From Dyadobacter koreensis (GTDB lineage: Bacteria > Bacteroidota > Bacteroidia > Cytophagales > Spirosomataceae), in assembly GCF_900108855.1 (NCBI RefSeq), contig NZ_FNXY01000001.1:868001-932000 (forward strand): DNA of 64,000 bases. Reading direction: 5' to 3'. Position numbers and translations under genes: made by a program. Below the pieces are notes generated by a model. The model searched no databases, had not been told where the DNA came from, and worked only from the letters and a program-made list of their open reading frames with translations. Positions 1 to 8,356 of this stretch are shown here, piece by piece (within the stretch, counting starts at the first letter, position 1; each line of letters starts with the position of its first letter).

Positions 1-465
1 ACTCGAATTTGCCCGATCAGCATGTGGCGAGACTGTTGTTTTTAAGGGCTGCAAAAGCTTACGATTTTCACGCAGAACTTCATAACCCTGCGCGGTTAAC
101 AACCGAAATAATGGCGCATCATAAGGTATCAAAAGGCTGTCATCCTCAAAGAACAACGGCAGATGTTTATTTCCAATTTCATAACAAAGGGAGGCTGTTT
201 CAAAAATTGTTATAGGCTTAACAACTATACAGTCACAGGTTAAAATCTCTGCTGCAATGATTATAAATTCATCGTTATACAAGATATCCCCCTGCGTAAT
301 TTCCGGCGACTCGCTCAGGAATTTCAGTGACACAGACTTCCCTGAACGTGTCTTTTTATGAAGAATGCGTTTGCGTGTCTCATACCACTCCATTTCCAGC
401 CAGTCGATATGCCTGCCTTTTATTTCAAAAGCACTGATATTTCCCAATTTCGCTTTGATAATCAT
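1..465 (-). CDS. ureE: Urease accessory protein UreE (3' end cut by window edge)
   Basis: UreE is the nickel-binding metallochaperone that delivers Ni to the urease active site in the cytoplasm. I translated this frame by hand from the ATG at 465; it stays open for 155 codons to base 1, so the stop lies outside the window. The N-terminus MIIKAKLGNI, the stretch with GDILYNDE, and the late motif CYEIGNKHLPLFFEDD match the UreE family's N- and C-terminal domains. UreE is usually 150-200 residues, so only a short tail is missing. It starts 28 bp after ureC and belongs to the same operon. The remaining accessory genes (ureF, ureG, ureD) would be expected beyond the left edge. Confidence 0.88.
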   Translation of the reverse strand, partial: MIIKAKLGNISAFEIKGRHIDWLEMEWYETRKRILHKKTRSGKSVSLKFLSESPEITQGDILYNDEFIIIAAEILTCDCIVVKPITIFETASLCYEIGNKHLPLFFEDDSLLIPYDAPLFRLLTAQGYEVLRENRKLLQPLKTTVSPHADRANSS

Positions 466-493
466 GGCACTGAAAATTAGTTTATAACACAGC

Positions 494-2227
494 CTAAAAC
501 AAAAAATATCGCTGCGCCAACGACGCTACTGCGATCGGTTCACAAGTAATATGACGGCCATCAACCCTCACCTCGTAATTTTCAGGATTAACGTCAATTT
601 GCGGAGTGGCATCATTATGAATTAAATCCTTTTTTGAAATATTCCGGCAATTTCTGACAGGCAAAATCATCTTTTGAAGACCGTATTGCTGGACAATATT
701 TTTATCAAGTGAAAGCTGCGAAACGAAAGTAGCACACGTATTAAAAAGCGCCTTTCCGTACGCTCCAAACATATGACGGTAAACAACAGGCTGCGGTGTT
801 GGAATAGAAGCATTCGGGTCCCCCATTCTACTTCCGATGATCATCCCGCCTTTGATTATCATTTCCGGCTTCGCGGCAAAAAACGCAGGTTTCCATAACA
901 CAAGATCAGCCATTTTTCCGGCTTCGACCGAGCCGACATATTCAGAAATACCGTGTGCAATCGCAGGGTTTATAGTATACTTTGCAACGTATCTTTTCGC
1001 ACGAAAATTATCATTTTTGTTCTCTTCATCTTCCGGCAAAAATCCCCTTTGCTTTTTCATTTTATCGGCTGTTTGCCAGGTTCGGATCACCACTTCGCTT
1101 ACACGTCCCATCGCCTGGGAATCGGAGCTCATCATGCTGAACACGCCCATATCATGCAAAATATCTTCGGCCGCAATTGTCTCCGGTCTGATCCGCGAAT
1201 CCGCAAAAGAAACATCCTCAGGGACGGATTTATCCAAATGGTGACATACCATGAGCATATCCAAATGCTCATCAATAGTATTGACCGTAAAAGGACGCGT
1301 TGGATTGGTTGAAGACGGTAAAATGTGGGGATACATCGCAGCCTTGATAATGTCCGGCGCATGGCCCCCGCCCGCTCCTTCGGTATGATATGTATGAATA
1401 ACGCGACCATCAATGGCAGCCATCGTACTTTCCAGAAACCCCGATTCATTCAATGTATCGGTGTGTATTGCAACCTGAATATCATGTTTGTCAGCCATTT
1501 TCAGCGACGCGTCGATCACGGCCGGCGTTGCACCCCAGTCTTCGTGAATTTTTAACCCGATCACCCCGGCTTCAATCTGCTCTTCTAACGGCGCAATTGA
1601 AGCACAGTTTCCTTTCCCCAAAAATCCAAGGTTCATTGGAAATGCCTCGGCGGATTCCAGCATTTTTCGGATATTCCAGGCGCCGGGTGTTACTGTTGTA
1701 GCATTTGTTCCGTCAGCCGGCCCAGTCCCTCCCCCGATCATTGTCGTGATGCCGCTAAAAAGTGCGTGATCAATTTGTTGCGGACAGATAAAATGGATAT
1801 GCGTATCAATTCCCCCGGCTGTCGCGATTAGGCCCGCACCGCCATGCACTTCGGTTGATGCTCCGATGATCATATTGGGGGTAATACCATCGGTGGTATC
1901 AGGATTTCCAGCTTTTCCGACACCCACGATCCTTCCATCTTTAATACCGATATCAGCTTTGACAATCCCCCAGTGATCGATGATCATGACGCTGGTAATG
2001 ACAAAATCCAGAACGCCTTCTGCCCGCGTGGCAGAAGCAGATTGTGCCATGCCGTCACGTATGGTTTTTCCACCACCGAATTTTGATTCTTCACCATGTC
2101 CCTGATCGCCCACGGAAAGATCTTTTTCGATTTCAATTATAATATCAGTATCGCCAAGCCGGACTTTGTCGCCAACAGTTGGGCCGTACATGTTTGCATA
2201 TTTTATCCGGTTAATCGAAAGGCTCAT
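494..2227 (-). CDS. ureC: Urease alpha subunit
   Basis: This is the catalytic subunit of the nickel enzyme urease, which hydrolyses urea to ammonia and carbamate. It has 577 residues, the normal length. The amidohydrolase barrel is complete: the HIHF metal-binding motif near residue 143, [14 protein letters not shown], the carbamylated lysine within GLKIHEDWG at about residue 226, the HTDTLNE and [15 protein letters not shown] metal-ligand segments, and the flap histidine in MVCHHLD. All expected nickel ligands appear to be present. The start codon overlaps the ureB stop by 4 bp (ATGA), which implies translational coupling. Confidence 0.98.
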   Translation of the reverse strand: MSLSINRIKYANMYGPTVGDKVRLGDTDIIIEIEKDLSVGDQGHGEESKFGGGKTIRDGMAQSASATRAEGVLDFVITSVMIIDHWGIVKADIGIKDGRIVGVGKAGNPDTTDGITPNMIIGASTEVHGGAGLIATAGGIDTHIHFICPQQIDHALFSGITTMIGGGTGPADGTNATTVTPGAWNIRKMLESAEAFPMNLGFLGKGNCASIAPLEEQIEAGVIGLKIHEDWGATPAVIDASLKMADKHDIQVAIHTDTLNESGFLESTMAAIDGRVIHTYHTEGAGGGHAPDIIKAAMYPHILPSSTNPTRPFTVNTIDEHLDMLMVCHHLDKSVPEDVSFADSRIRPETIAAEDILHDMGVFSMMSSDSQAMGRVSEVVIRTWQTADKMKKQRGFLPEDEENKNDNFRAKRYVAKYTINPAIAHGISEYVGSVEAGKMADLVLWKPAFFAAKPEMIIKGGMIIGSRMGDPNASIPTPQPVVYRHMFGAYGKALFNTCATFVSQLSLDKNIVQQYGLQKMILPVRNCRNISKKDLIHNDATPQIDVNPENYEVRVDGRHITCEPIAVASLAQRYFLF

Positions 2228-2592
2228 TTCTTTGTATTTTTAAAGTTCAAAGCGTCAGATTTCTCCAATGCACTTTCTTTGTTTTCTTCTAAGTCTCCAT
2301 CCACCAGATTATTGAAACCTGAAACATGTCTTTTCCCTCCAAATTCTACAAGAATAACATCTTTCTCTTCACCCGGCTCAAATCGCACCGCGGTTCCGGC
2401 GGCTATATTCAACCGCATTCCGTAGGTCTTTTCACGGTCAAAAAACAGCTGTTTATTTATTTCAAAAAAATGAAAATGCGAGCCGACCTGCACCGGTCGA
2501 TCTCCCGTGTTGATCACTGTAATTGAATCCGTACGTTTTCCAACGTTGGCAATGATATCACCATCAGCCAAAATATATTCTCCTGGTATCAT
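2224..2592 (-). CDS. ureB: Urease beta subunit
   Basis: UreB is the small structural beta subunit of urease. It has 122 residues and begins [13 protein letters not shown], with the conserved segments [12 protein letters not shown] and [16 protein letters not shown] of the family core. The last 20 or so residues (ending FKNTKK) are charged and less conserved, which is usual. It lies 10 bp downstream of ureA and overlaps ureC by 4 bp. Separate ureA and ureB genes are the common bacterial arrangement, in contrast to the fused subunit of Helicobacter. Confidence 0.97.
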   Translation of the reverse strand: MIPGEYILADGDIIANVGKRTDSITVINTGDRPVQVGSHFHFFEINKQLFFDREKTYGMRLNIAAGTAVRFEPGEEKDVILVEFGGKRHVSGFNNLVDGDLEENKESALEKSDALNFKNTKK

Positions 2593-2602
2593 GATAGTAA
2601 GT

Positions 2603-2905
2603 TTATCGGATCGGGTTATGTACAGTCACCAGTTTTGTCCCATCCGGGAAAGTTGCTTCAATCTGGATATCATGAATCATCTCCGGAACCCCGTCCATCA
2701 CATCTTCACGCATGAGAATCGTCGCACCATACTGCATTAATTCGGCAACAGAATTTCCATCACGTGCAGCCTCCTGCAAACGACTGCTGATCAAGGCAAT
2801 CGATTCCGGATAATTAAGTTTCAGCCCGCGAGCTTTACGTTTCTCGGCGAGTTCACCGGCTAAAAACAAAAGCAGTTTTTCCTGTTCGCGTGGAGATAAA
2901 TGCAT
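2603..2905 (-). CDS. ureA: Urease gamma subunit
   Basis: UreA is the 100-residue gamma subunit of urease. The sequence opens [20 protein letters not shown] and carries the family motifs [23 protein letters not shown] and [14 protein letters not shown]. It is the first gene of the urease operon ureA-ureB-ureC-ureE. Two perfect palindromes of 10 bp lie 24-48 bp upstream of its start codon, so the operon promoter is probably directly controlled by a dimeric regulator. Confidence 0.97.
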   Translation of the reverse strand: MHLSPREQEKLLLFLAGELAEKRKARGLKLNYPESIALISSRLQEAARDGNSVAELMQYGATILMREDVMDGVPEMIHDIQIEATFPDGTKLVTVHNPIR

Positions 2906-2928
2906 AAGATAATCAAGATATCAAATTG

Positions 2929-2938
2929 TACCTAGGTA
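2929..2938. promoter_or_regulatory. Palindromic operator candidate upstream of ureA (site 1)
   Basis: TACCTAGGTA is a perfect 10-bp palindrome 24 bp upstream of the ureA start codon. It matches the TAC-S-TA-N-GTA element also seen before the sensor kinase, urtA and porin genes. Binding by the adjacent NarL-like regulator is inferred. Confidence 0.6.
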
Positions 2939-2943
2939 TAAAT

Positions 2944-2953
2944 TACGTACGTA
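2944..2953. promoter_or_regulatory. Palindromic operator candidate upstream of ureA (site 2)
   Basis: TACGTACGTA is a perfect 10-bp palindrome centred 15 bp from site 1. Its core is identical to that of the palindrome upstream of urtA. Two adjacent sites suggest cooperative binding of dimers. Confidence 0.6.
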
Positions 2954-2997
2954 AATATAGATAAGTAACCTTGTTAAACAAATTATTCCTTTAATTT

Positions 2998-3660
2998 TTA
3001 AGCTAATAACGATGAGGCTCTGGCATTCTCCACCGCTTCCTCGATCGTGCTTACCTGAAACTTCCTCAGAATATTAAGGCGGTGCGCTTCGATAGTCCTG
3101 ATACTGATGCCAAGCGCCTCAGCAATTTCTTTATTTGTCACCCCTTGATCTATCATCCTGATAATCTGTTGTTCACGCTTTGACAAGGAAGTTTCAGAAG
3201 CAGTTGCTGTACCAGTGTCAGGCACTGAATTTCGCTGTTCGTGGTATTTTCGGACTAATGTATCCGTTACATCGCCGATAAAATAAAATTGCCCGTTATG
3301 AACCGTACGGATCGCGTGCAAAAAGATTTTATTGCTCGTATCTTTTAGAATGTAGCCGCTTGCGCCCATATCAAGTGCCGTCAAAACATAGTCAGGATTA
3401 TCAAAAAGGCTGAAAAACAAAAGTTTTGCTTTACTATTATCTTTCAAAACTGATTTGCCGGTATCCAGACCGCTAATTCCAGGCATCCGGATATCCATAA
3501 TGATCACATCGACTGAGGTTTTTGCCAACGATTGAATTGCGTCTTCCCCTGTGGATGCTTCCCCCACGACTTCCATATCAGCCTCCGCGTTAATTAATTG
3601 CTTCAGCCCGTTTCTGAAAATCTCGTGATCGTCGACCAAAAAAACAGCTATTTTCTTCAT
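2998..3660 (-). CDS. NarL/FixJ-family response regulator of the urea locus
   Basis: This 220-residue protein has a receiver domain (acidic pair D10/D11, phosphoacceptor D56 in VIIMDIRMPG) and a C-terminal LuxR-type helix-turn-helix with LSKREQQIIRMIDQGVTNKE and ISIRTIEAHR. It follows the sensor kinase gene by 30 bp on the same strand, which marks a cognate two-component pair. Placement between urtE and ureA makes it the obvious regulator of urea uptake and hydrolysis. NarL-family proteins recognise TAC-starting half-sites, which fits the TAC...GTA palindromes in the local promoters. The actual signal and targets are inferred. Confidence 0.93.
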   Translation of the reverse strand: MKKIAVFLVDDHEIFRNGLKQLINAEADMEVVGEASTGEDAIQSLAKTSVDVIIMDIRMPGISGLDTGKSVLKDNSKAKLLFFSLFDNPDYVLTALDMGASGYILKDTSNKIFLHAIRTVHNGQFYFIGDVTDTLVRKYHEQRNSVPDTGTATASETSLSKREQQIIRMIDQGVTNKEIAEALGISIRTIEAHRLNILRKFQVSTIEEAVENARASSLLA

Positions 3661-3690
3661 GTTAAGGGTTATTTTTTACGTTGATGAATA

Positions 3691-5529
3691 CTAACTTAAT
3701 GTTTTTCGTAATGGTAATTCTAACTGAATTGTAGTTCCCTGCCCCGGCTCCGAGCTGATGTTCAGTGTTCCATTGAGCAAGTCTGCCCGCTCTTTCATTC
3801 CTCTCAAACCATGCGCTTTCGGGAATTTTTCACGCGAGTATATATATTGATTGTCAAAATAAAATCCAGCTCCGTTATCCTGAATGATCATATTTAAAAA
3901 CTCTGAATCGCTGTCAACATGCACCTCGATAATCGTAGCGCGCGAATGTTTGATCGCATTATTAAGTGCTTCCTGCAAAATCCTGAATACGCCAATTTCT
4001 ACTTCTCTTGGCAACGATTCAAGACTGATATTTTCTTCCAGATGAAAAGTAACAGAGCCCGCCGTTTCCCTGCACATCTTGACAAGCTCCCGAATTGCAG
4101 AACGAAGCCCAAAATCTTCCAGTACACTTGGAAGCAGATCGGCACAGATACGTTTTGTCTCAAAAATAATCCCTGCCAAAAGCTCATTCACTTTTTGGAT
4201 TTCAGGATCCTTATGCTCCATCCGGTCGTCGACCTGCTCCAGTTTCATACGCAGGCTCGTCAGCATTTGCCCGATACCGTCATGAATTTCTGCTGCGACC
4301 CGTTCCCTTTCCTTTTCCTGTCCGGTTATAATCGAAAAGGAACGAATATGCTGTTCTGTTTCCTGCCGCCGCATTTTTTCCTCAGTCAGTAACCAGAGTT
4401 CCCTTTCCGTATTTTTACGTTTTGTAATGTCGTTACAAACCACCAGATACTGATAGAGGTTGCTCTTGTTATCAATGATTGGCATCATCGTCACATCCAG
4501 CCAGAAACCCGCCCCATCGGATGCGGTATCAAAAACCTCTCCCTGCCAGACCTCGGTCTTCCGCTCGGAGTCACGGATATGGTCATAAATAATACTCTCT
4601 TTACCTCCCAGGTTATTGTAAAACAATGGCCTTCCACGCAGTTCTGTGATTGTATATTTAGTCACGTGACAATACTTATCATTGGCATAAATAATGTTCC
4701 CTGCACTGTCGGTTTTTACGAGGTAAGTAGCTTTTTCTAATGCAAAATTTGTCTCGCGTAGTTCCTTATGAGACTTTTCGATCGATTTGCTACTTTCCTG
4801 CAACTGGTCAGCGAGTTTTTTTGACCTGTTTTCTGAATCGATAAGGCCAGTCATGGTCTGACGGATTCTGACCGATAAGGGGAAAAAGATCAAACCCGCC
4901 TCAAGAAGAAGTGTAAATAAAACGACACCTAAAAGAATGTATTCAATCTCTTTCAACGTACGTACTTTCTGTCGCCAGAAACGGTCGTAGTCAAAGACGA
5001 TCAGCTCCATACCAAGAAGATATGATTTTTCGTACTCTAAAATCTTCTTAATATAAGGTTTGATATCGGTAGAATCGACCACTTTGTTTTTCTCCATAAC
5101 CACCACCATCTTATTGGCAGCCGTCAGAATTTCCTGATACGGTTCTTTCACCATATCATACATCATGGCAATTTCTTTCCTGTTGTTTGGAGGCAAATTC
5201 AGGAAAGAATTACCACCGATAAGTGCCTCGTGCGCCTTCTGCCATTGCTTTAAGGTATTGACAAATTCCTTGCGATTCGATTCAATATCCCGTCCGGATT
5301 CGATTAAAAGTGCAGTTTTGCCCAAAGTCTGGCTGTATGTCCGAAGTCTTCCCGCATAATTGATAATATGAGAATCGTCCCGCTGTGCCGTAAGATAGCG
5401 TTGTATAAGGATCTGGCTTAGGATCGAAATCACTGCAACGATCAGCAGTGCCGAGACATAAAGCCACGTGAAATATAAAAAGGTTTTCCTCTCCTGCGTT
5501 TCATCTTTAACCGGTTCTTTCCTGAACAT
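3691..5529 (-). CDS. NarX-like sensor histidine kinase with P-box and PAS domain
   Basis: This is a membrane sensor kinase of 612 residues. TM1 is at about 22-45 and TM2 at about 197-220, bracketing a periplasmic PilJ/NarX-type domain. Residues 54-68, INYAGRLRTYSQ, match the P-box motif that binds nitrate or nitrite in NarX. A PAS domain follows (about 265-375), then a HisKA_3 dimerisation domain with phospho-accepting H416 in AEIHDGIGQ and a HATPase_c domain ending near residue 608. It is co-transcribed with the NarL-like regulator. The P-box suggests a nitrogen-oxyanion or related signal, but the ligand is not known. An inverted repeat 52-85 bp upstream may give autoregulation. Confidence 0.93.
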   Translation of the reverse strand: MFRKEPVKDETQERKTFLYFTWLYVSALLIVAVISILSQILIQRYLTAQRDDSHIINYAGRLRTYSQTLGKTALLIESGRDIESNRKEFVNTLKQWQKAHEALIGGNSFLNLPPNNRKEIAMMYDMVKEPYQEILTAANKMVVVMEKNKVVDSTDIKPYIKKILEYEKSYLLGMELIVFDYDRFWRQKVRTLKEIEYILLGVVLFTLLLEAGLIFFPLSVRIRQTMTGLIDSENRSKKLADQLQESSKSIEKSHKELRETNFALEKATYLVKTDSAGNIIYANDKYCHVTKYTITELRGRPLFYNNLGGKESIIYDHIRDSERKTEVWQGEVFDTASDGAGFWLDVTMMPIIDNKSNLYQYLVVCNDITKRKNTERELWLLTEEKMRRQETEQHIRSFSIITGQEKERERVAAEIHDGIGQMLTSLRMKLEQVDDRMEHKDPEIQKVNELLAGIIFETKRICADLLPSVLEDFGLRSAIRELVKMCRETAGSVTFHLEENISLESLPREVEIGVFRILQEALNNAIKHSRATIIEVHVDSDSEFLNMIIQDNGAGFYFDNQYIYSREKFPKAHGLRGMKERADLLNGTLNISSEPGQGTTIQLELPLRKTLS

Positions 5530-5580
5530 AACCTGAATCGTTTCTGTGTTGAGATGCGCAGCTTAGACGCTTGAAAACCT

Positions 5581-5614
5581 CTTATACCTACGAGTAAATA
5601 TACGTAGGTATAAG
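5581..5614. promoter_or_regulatory. Inverted repeat upstream of the sensor kinase, operator candidate
   Basis: A perfect 12-bp inverted repeat (arms 5581-5592 and 5603-5614, CTTATACCTACG and its complement) is separated by 10 bp. The right arm overlaps TACGTAGGTA at 5601-5610, a variant of the locus palindrome. It lies 52-85 bp upstream of the kinase start, between urtE and the kinase. There is no T-tract beside it, so an operator is more likely than a terminator. Confidence 0.55.
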
Positions 5615-5682
5615 ATTAAAATCACATCATTTTTTTCTAATACATTGAAAGAAATACCAAGTATAAATTTAGATGGAAATTA

Positions 5683-6393
5683 TTATAACGAAATGTGATT
5701 TTGAAGTTCCTCCATGCTCATATCAGAAGAATTTCCTTGAGAAACTACCGCGCCCCGGTTCATAAAGTAAAAATAATCGGTAACCGGACGGGCAAAATCG
5801 ATTTTTTGTTCAACCAAAAGAACCGAAATCCCTTGCTCCTTAGCTAGTTTTTTTAAAATGATTCCAATTTCCTGCGAAATGGAAGGCTGAATTCCTTCGG
5901 TTGGCTCGTCCAGTAAAAGCAGGGAGGGCCTGCCAGTTAATGCGCGCGCGATGGCGAGTTGCTGTTGCTGTCCGCCGCTCAGATTTCCTCCCAGGCGGTT
6001 TCTGAAATCTTTAAGGATTGGAAACATTGTGTAAATCTCATCTTCCGGAATTTTTGCTTTCCGATCGCTGACTGCTTCCAAACCTAGTTTAAGGTTTTCG
6101 TACACTGTCAATTTAGGAATAATTTCTCTTCCCTGCGGAACGTAAGCTATCCCCATTCTGGATTTTTTGAAGGCAGGAAGATTCGTTACATCTTCACCCT
6201 TATATTCAATCATACCCGATTTAGGACTAACAATACCCATTATGGTTTTTAAAAGCGTAGTTTTTCCAACACCATTTCTGCCCATCACGGTTGTGACCGT
6301 CCCTTTTTTTACTTCCAGAGATGTCCCCCACAGAATTGTACTTTGCCCATAGGCAGCAGTCAACGAATTTATCTTTAATACGGATTGACTCAT
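5683..6393 (-). CDS. urtE: Urea ABC transporter ATP-binding protein UrtE
   Basis: This ABC ATPase of the branched-chain amino acid/urea class (LivF-like) has 236 residues. It shows Walker A GRNGVGKTT, the Q-loop region YVPQGREIIPKLTVYENL, signature LSGGQQQQLAIARAL and Walker B LLLLDEPTEGIQP. With UrtD it forms the cytoplasmic motor of the high-affinity urea importer. It is the last gene of urtABCDE and starts 3 bp after urtD. Assignment to urea rather than amino acids rests on the fixed urtABCDE order next to urease genes. Confidence 0.93.
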   Translation of the reverse strand: MSQSVLKINSLTAAYGQSTILWGTSLEVKKGTVTTVMGRNGVGKTTLLKTIMGIVSPKSGMIEYKGEDVTNLPAFKKSRMGIAYVPQGREIIPKLTVYENLKLGLEAVSDRKAKIPEDEIYTMFPILKDFRNRLGGNLSGGQQQQLAIARALTGRPSLLLLDEPTEGIQPSISQEIGIILKKLAKEQGISVLLVEQKIDFARPVTDYFYFMNRGAVVSQGNSSDMSMEELQNHISL

Positions 6394-6396
6394 GGT

Positions 6397-7152
6397 TCAG
6401 AAGTTTTCAAGTTGTACATTAGCCCGGCCCAGATAACTATCAATAACACGCTGATCATTCCGTACATCCTCGAAAGATCCCTCTACCAAAAGTTTGCCCC
6501 TGACAAGAACAGTTACCAGATCCTGGGCGATTTGTTCGACAAATTTCATATCATGCTCAATTACGATTATGCCGTGATGTTTGGATAGTTGCATTAAAAG
6601 CTCACCTGTTTTTTCCGTTTCTTCATCAGACATACCAGCCGCCGGTTCATCGATCAGCATCAACTTCGGATCCTGCAAAACGACGATTGCTATCTCTAGC
6701 CATTGTTTTTGACCGTGCGACAATTCCCCCGCGATCTTTTTTAGTTCCTTGCTCAACCCCACTTTCGCTGCAACCTGACGAATTTGAAAATCGATTTCTT
6801 CTGTTGGTCTAAAAAAAAGGGAAGCAAAAATGCTTTTTTTCATTTTATAGGCCAATAGCATATTATCATATACGGTAAGGCTTGGAAAAACTGATGGTTT
6901 CTGAAATTTCCGACCAATACCCATATTAGCGATCTGTACTTCCGTTTTCCCTAAAACCGGTTCACCGTCATATAAAACTTCCCCGGAATCGGGTTTCGTT
7001 TTACCACACAAAATATCAAGAAAAGTAGATTTACCAGCCCCGTTCGGGCCGATGATAACGCGGAGCTCCTTATCCCGCAAATTGAACTGGCTTAGATTCA
7101 AAGCATGAACACCACCAAAGGAAACTGAAAGATTTTTGACCGCAAGCAGCAT
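6397..7152 (-). CDS. urtD: Urea ABC transporter ATP-binding protein UrtD
   Basis: This LivG-like ATPase has 251 residues, with Walker A GPNGAGKST, signature LSHGQKQWLEIA and Walker B LMLIDEPAAGMSDEET. The SHGQKQWLEI signature variant and the segment GRKFQKPSVFPSLTV are typical of UrtD. It sits between urtC (58 bp upstream) and urtE. It is expected to pair with UrtE at the UrtB/UrtC membrane core. Confidence 0.93.
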   Translation of the reverse strand: MLLAVKNLSVSFGGVHALNLSQFNLRDKELRVIIGPNGAGKSTFLDILCGKTKPDSGEVLYDGEPVLGKTEVQIANMGIGRKFQKPSVFPSLTVYDNMLLAYKMKKSIFASLFFRPTEEIDFQIRQVAAKVGLSKELKKIAGELSHGQKQWLEIAIVVLQDPKLMLIDEPAAGMSDEETEKTGELLMQLSKHHGIIVIEHDMKFVEQIAQDLVTVLVRGKLLVEGSFEDVRNDQRVIDSYLGRANVQLENF

Positions 7153-7210
7153 ATTAAAACGATTTAAAGTTTTGCACTATTTGTATTAATCAAATACTAA
7201 GTCCGATCTC

Positions 7211-8314
7211 TCAGGATTCGACAACTTGATGACCGGCAACCTTTTCCGTAATTTGCTTTCTGCGGAATTTTCCTCCAATTATTTCGATCATTCCAAGAAA
7301 GCCTTTATCAAAATAAAGAACCGTTATAACAAACAGGAATCCGAGGATAAATAACCAGGAATCCGGAAAAAGGCTAGTACAAATACTATACAAAAAGTTA
7401 ACAATCAATGCCCCCAGGATAGCACCTTTCAGTTTCCCACGTCCTCCGAGAGCTACCCACATTACCATTTCTACCGATGCTCTCACATCCATTCTTCCGG
7501 GTGTGATAATACCTGTCTGGGGTGCGTAAAGCATGCCCGCGAATGCGGCCAGTAAAGCGCCGACGATGAATATCGCAAGTTTATAATCCAGAATCCGATA
7601 AGCAGTATAACTCGTCCGCGACTCGCTGTCACGGATAGCTTGCAACACTTTGCCAAATTTGGAATCTACCAGTTTTTTACTTAAAAAATAGGTACCGCAA
7701 AGCCCGGACAGCGATAGCAGATACAACCCCAGTTTAACATTTGGAGAGGCAAGACTGAAACCTAAAAGAGATTTGAAATCTGTCAGACCATTTGTCCCCC
7801 CCAGCATCGTCTCGTTTCTTAAAAATAATAGCCACATAGCCAGTGCTAACGCCTGCGTGATAATTGCCATGTAAACTCCTTTGATCCGGCTGCGAAAAAT
7901 GAAATAGCCAAATACGAAGGCAAAGACGGCGGGTATCAGAAGACCAAGAATCATCGCAAGCCCAAATGACTGAAAAGGAGCCCAGAAAAACGGCAACGAT
8001 TCAACCTGATTCCATACCATAAAATCGGGAATGGAAGTTCCGTCGGAACCGCTGGCTGTTGCTCCCTTCATCACAATATGCATCGCAACACTGTAACCGC
8101 CCAGACAGAAAAAGAATGCCTGACACATCGAAAGAATTCCGGTATATCCCCAGATTAAATCCACACCAAGTGCTACAATTGCAAAGCAAAAGTATCTCCC
8201 CCAAAGTGATATCGTGTTGTTGGATACGATTCCGAACAGGTTTCCCAATGGCAATAAGACTAGAAATAGTACTATAAAAGCCCCATAAAGCCGGAAGTCT
8301 TTTGTTTTTTCCAT
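7211..8314 (-). CDS. urtC: Urea ABC transporter permease UrtC
   Basis: This inner-membrane permease of the LivM class has 367 residues and about 9-10 hydrophobic helices. Family motifs include ALGVDLIWGYTGILSMCQA near the N-terminus, MLGGTNGLT, and the coupling-helix region AIRDSESRTSYTAYRILDYK that contacts the ATPases. It follows urtB by 42 bp. UrtC forms a heterodimeric urea channel with UrtB. Confidence 0.94.
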   Translation of the reverse strand: MEKTKDFRLYGAFIVLFLVLLPLGNLFGIVSNNTISLWGRYFCFAIVALGVDLIWGYTGILSMCQAFFFCLGGYSVAMHIVMKGATASGSDGTSIPDFMVWNQVESLPFFWAPFQSFGLAMILGLLIPAVFAFVFGYFIFRSRIKGVYMAIITQALALAMWLLFLRNETMLGGTNGLTDFKSLLGFSLASPNVKLGLYLLSLSGLCGTYFLSKKLVDSKFGKVLQAIRDSESRTSYTAYRILDYKLAIFIVGALLAAFAGMLYAPQTGIITPGRMDVRASVEMVMWVALGGRGKLKGAILGALIVNFLYSICTSLFPDSWLFILGFLFVITVLYFDKGFLGMIEIIGGKFRRKQITEKVAGHQVVES

Positions 8315-8356
8315 GATTTCGTTGAAATGTTGTGAAAATATTTTCTAATTCTGCAT

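Noticed and set aside
837..1701. Several open frames on the plus strand across ureC
   Set aside because: They are antisense shadows of a gene with full family conservation.
4956..4966. ACGTACGTAC inside the sensor kinase coding sequence
   Set aside because: It matches 9 of 10 bases of the operator core but lies in the middle of a gene; treated as chance.
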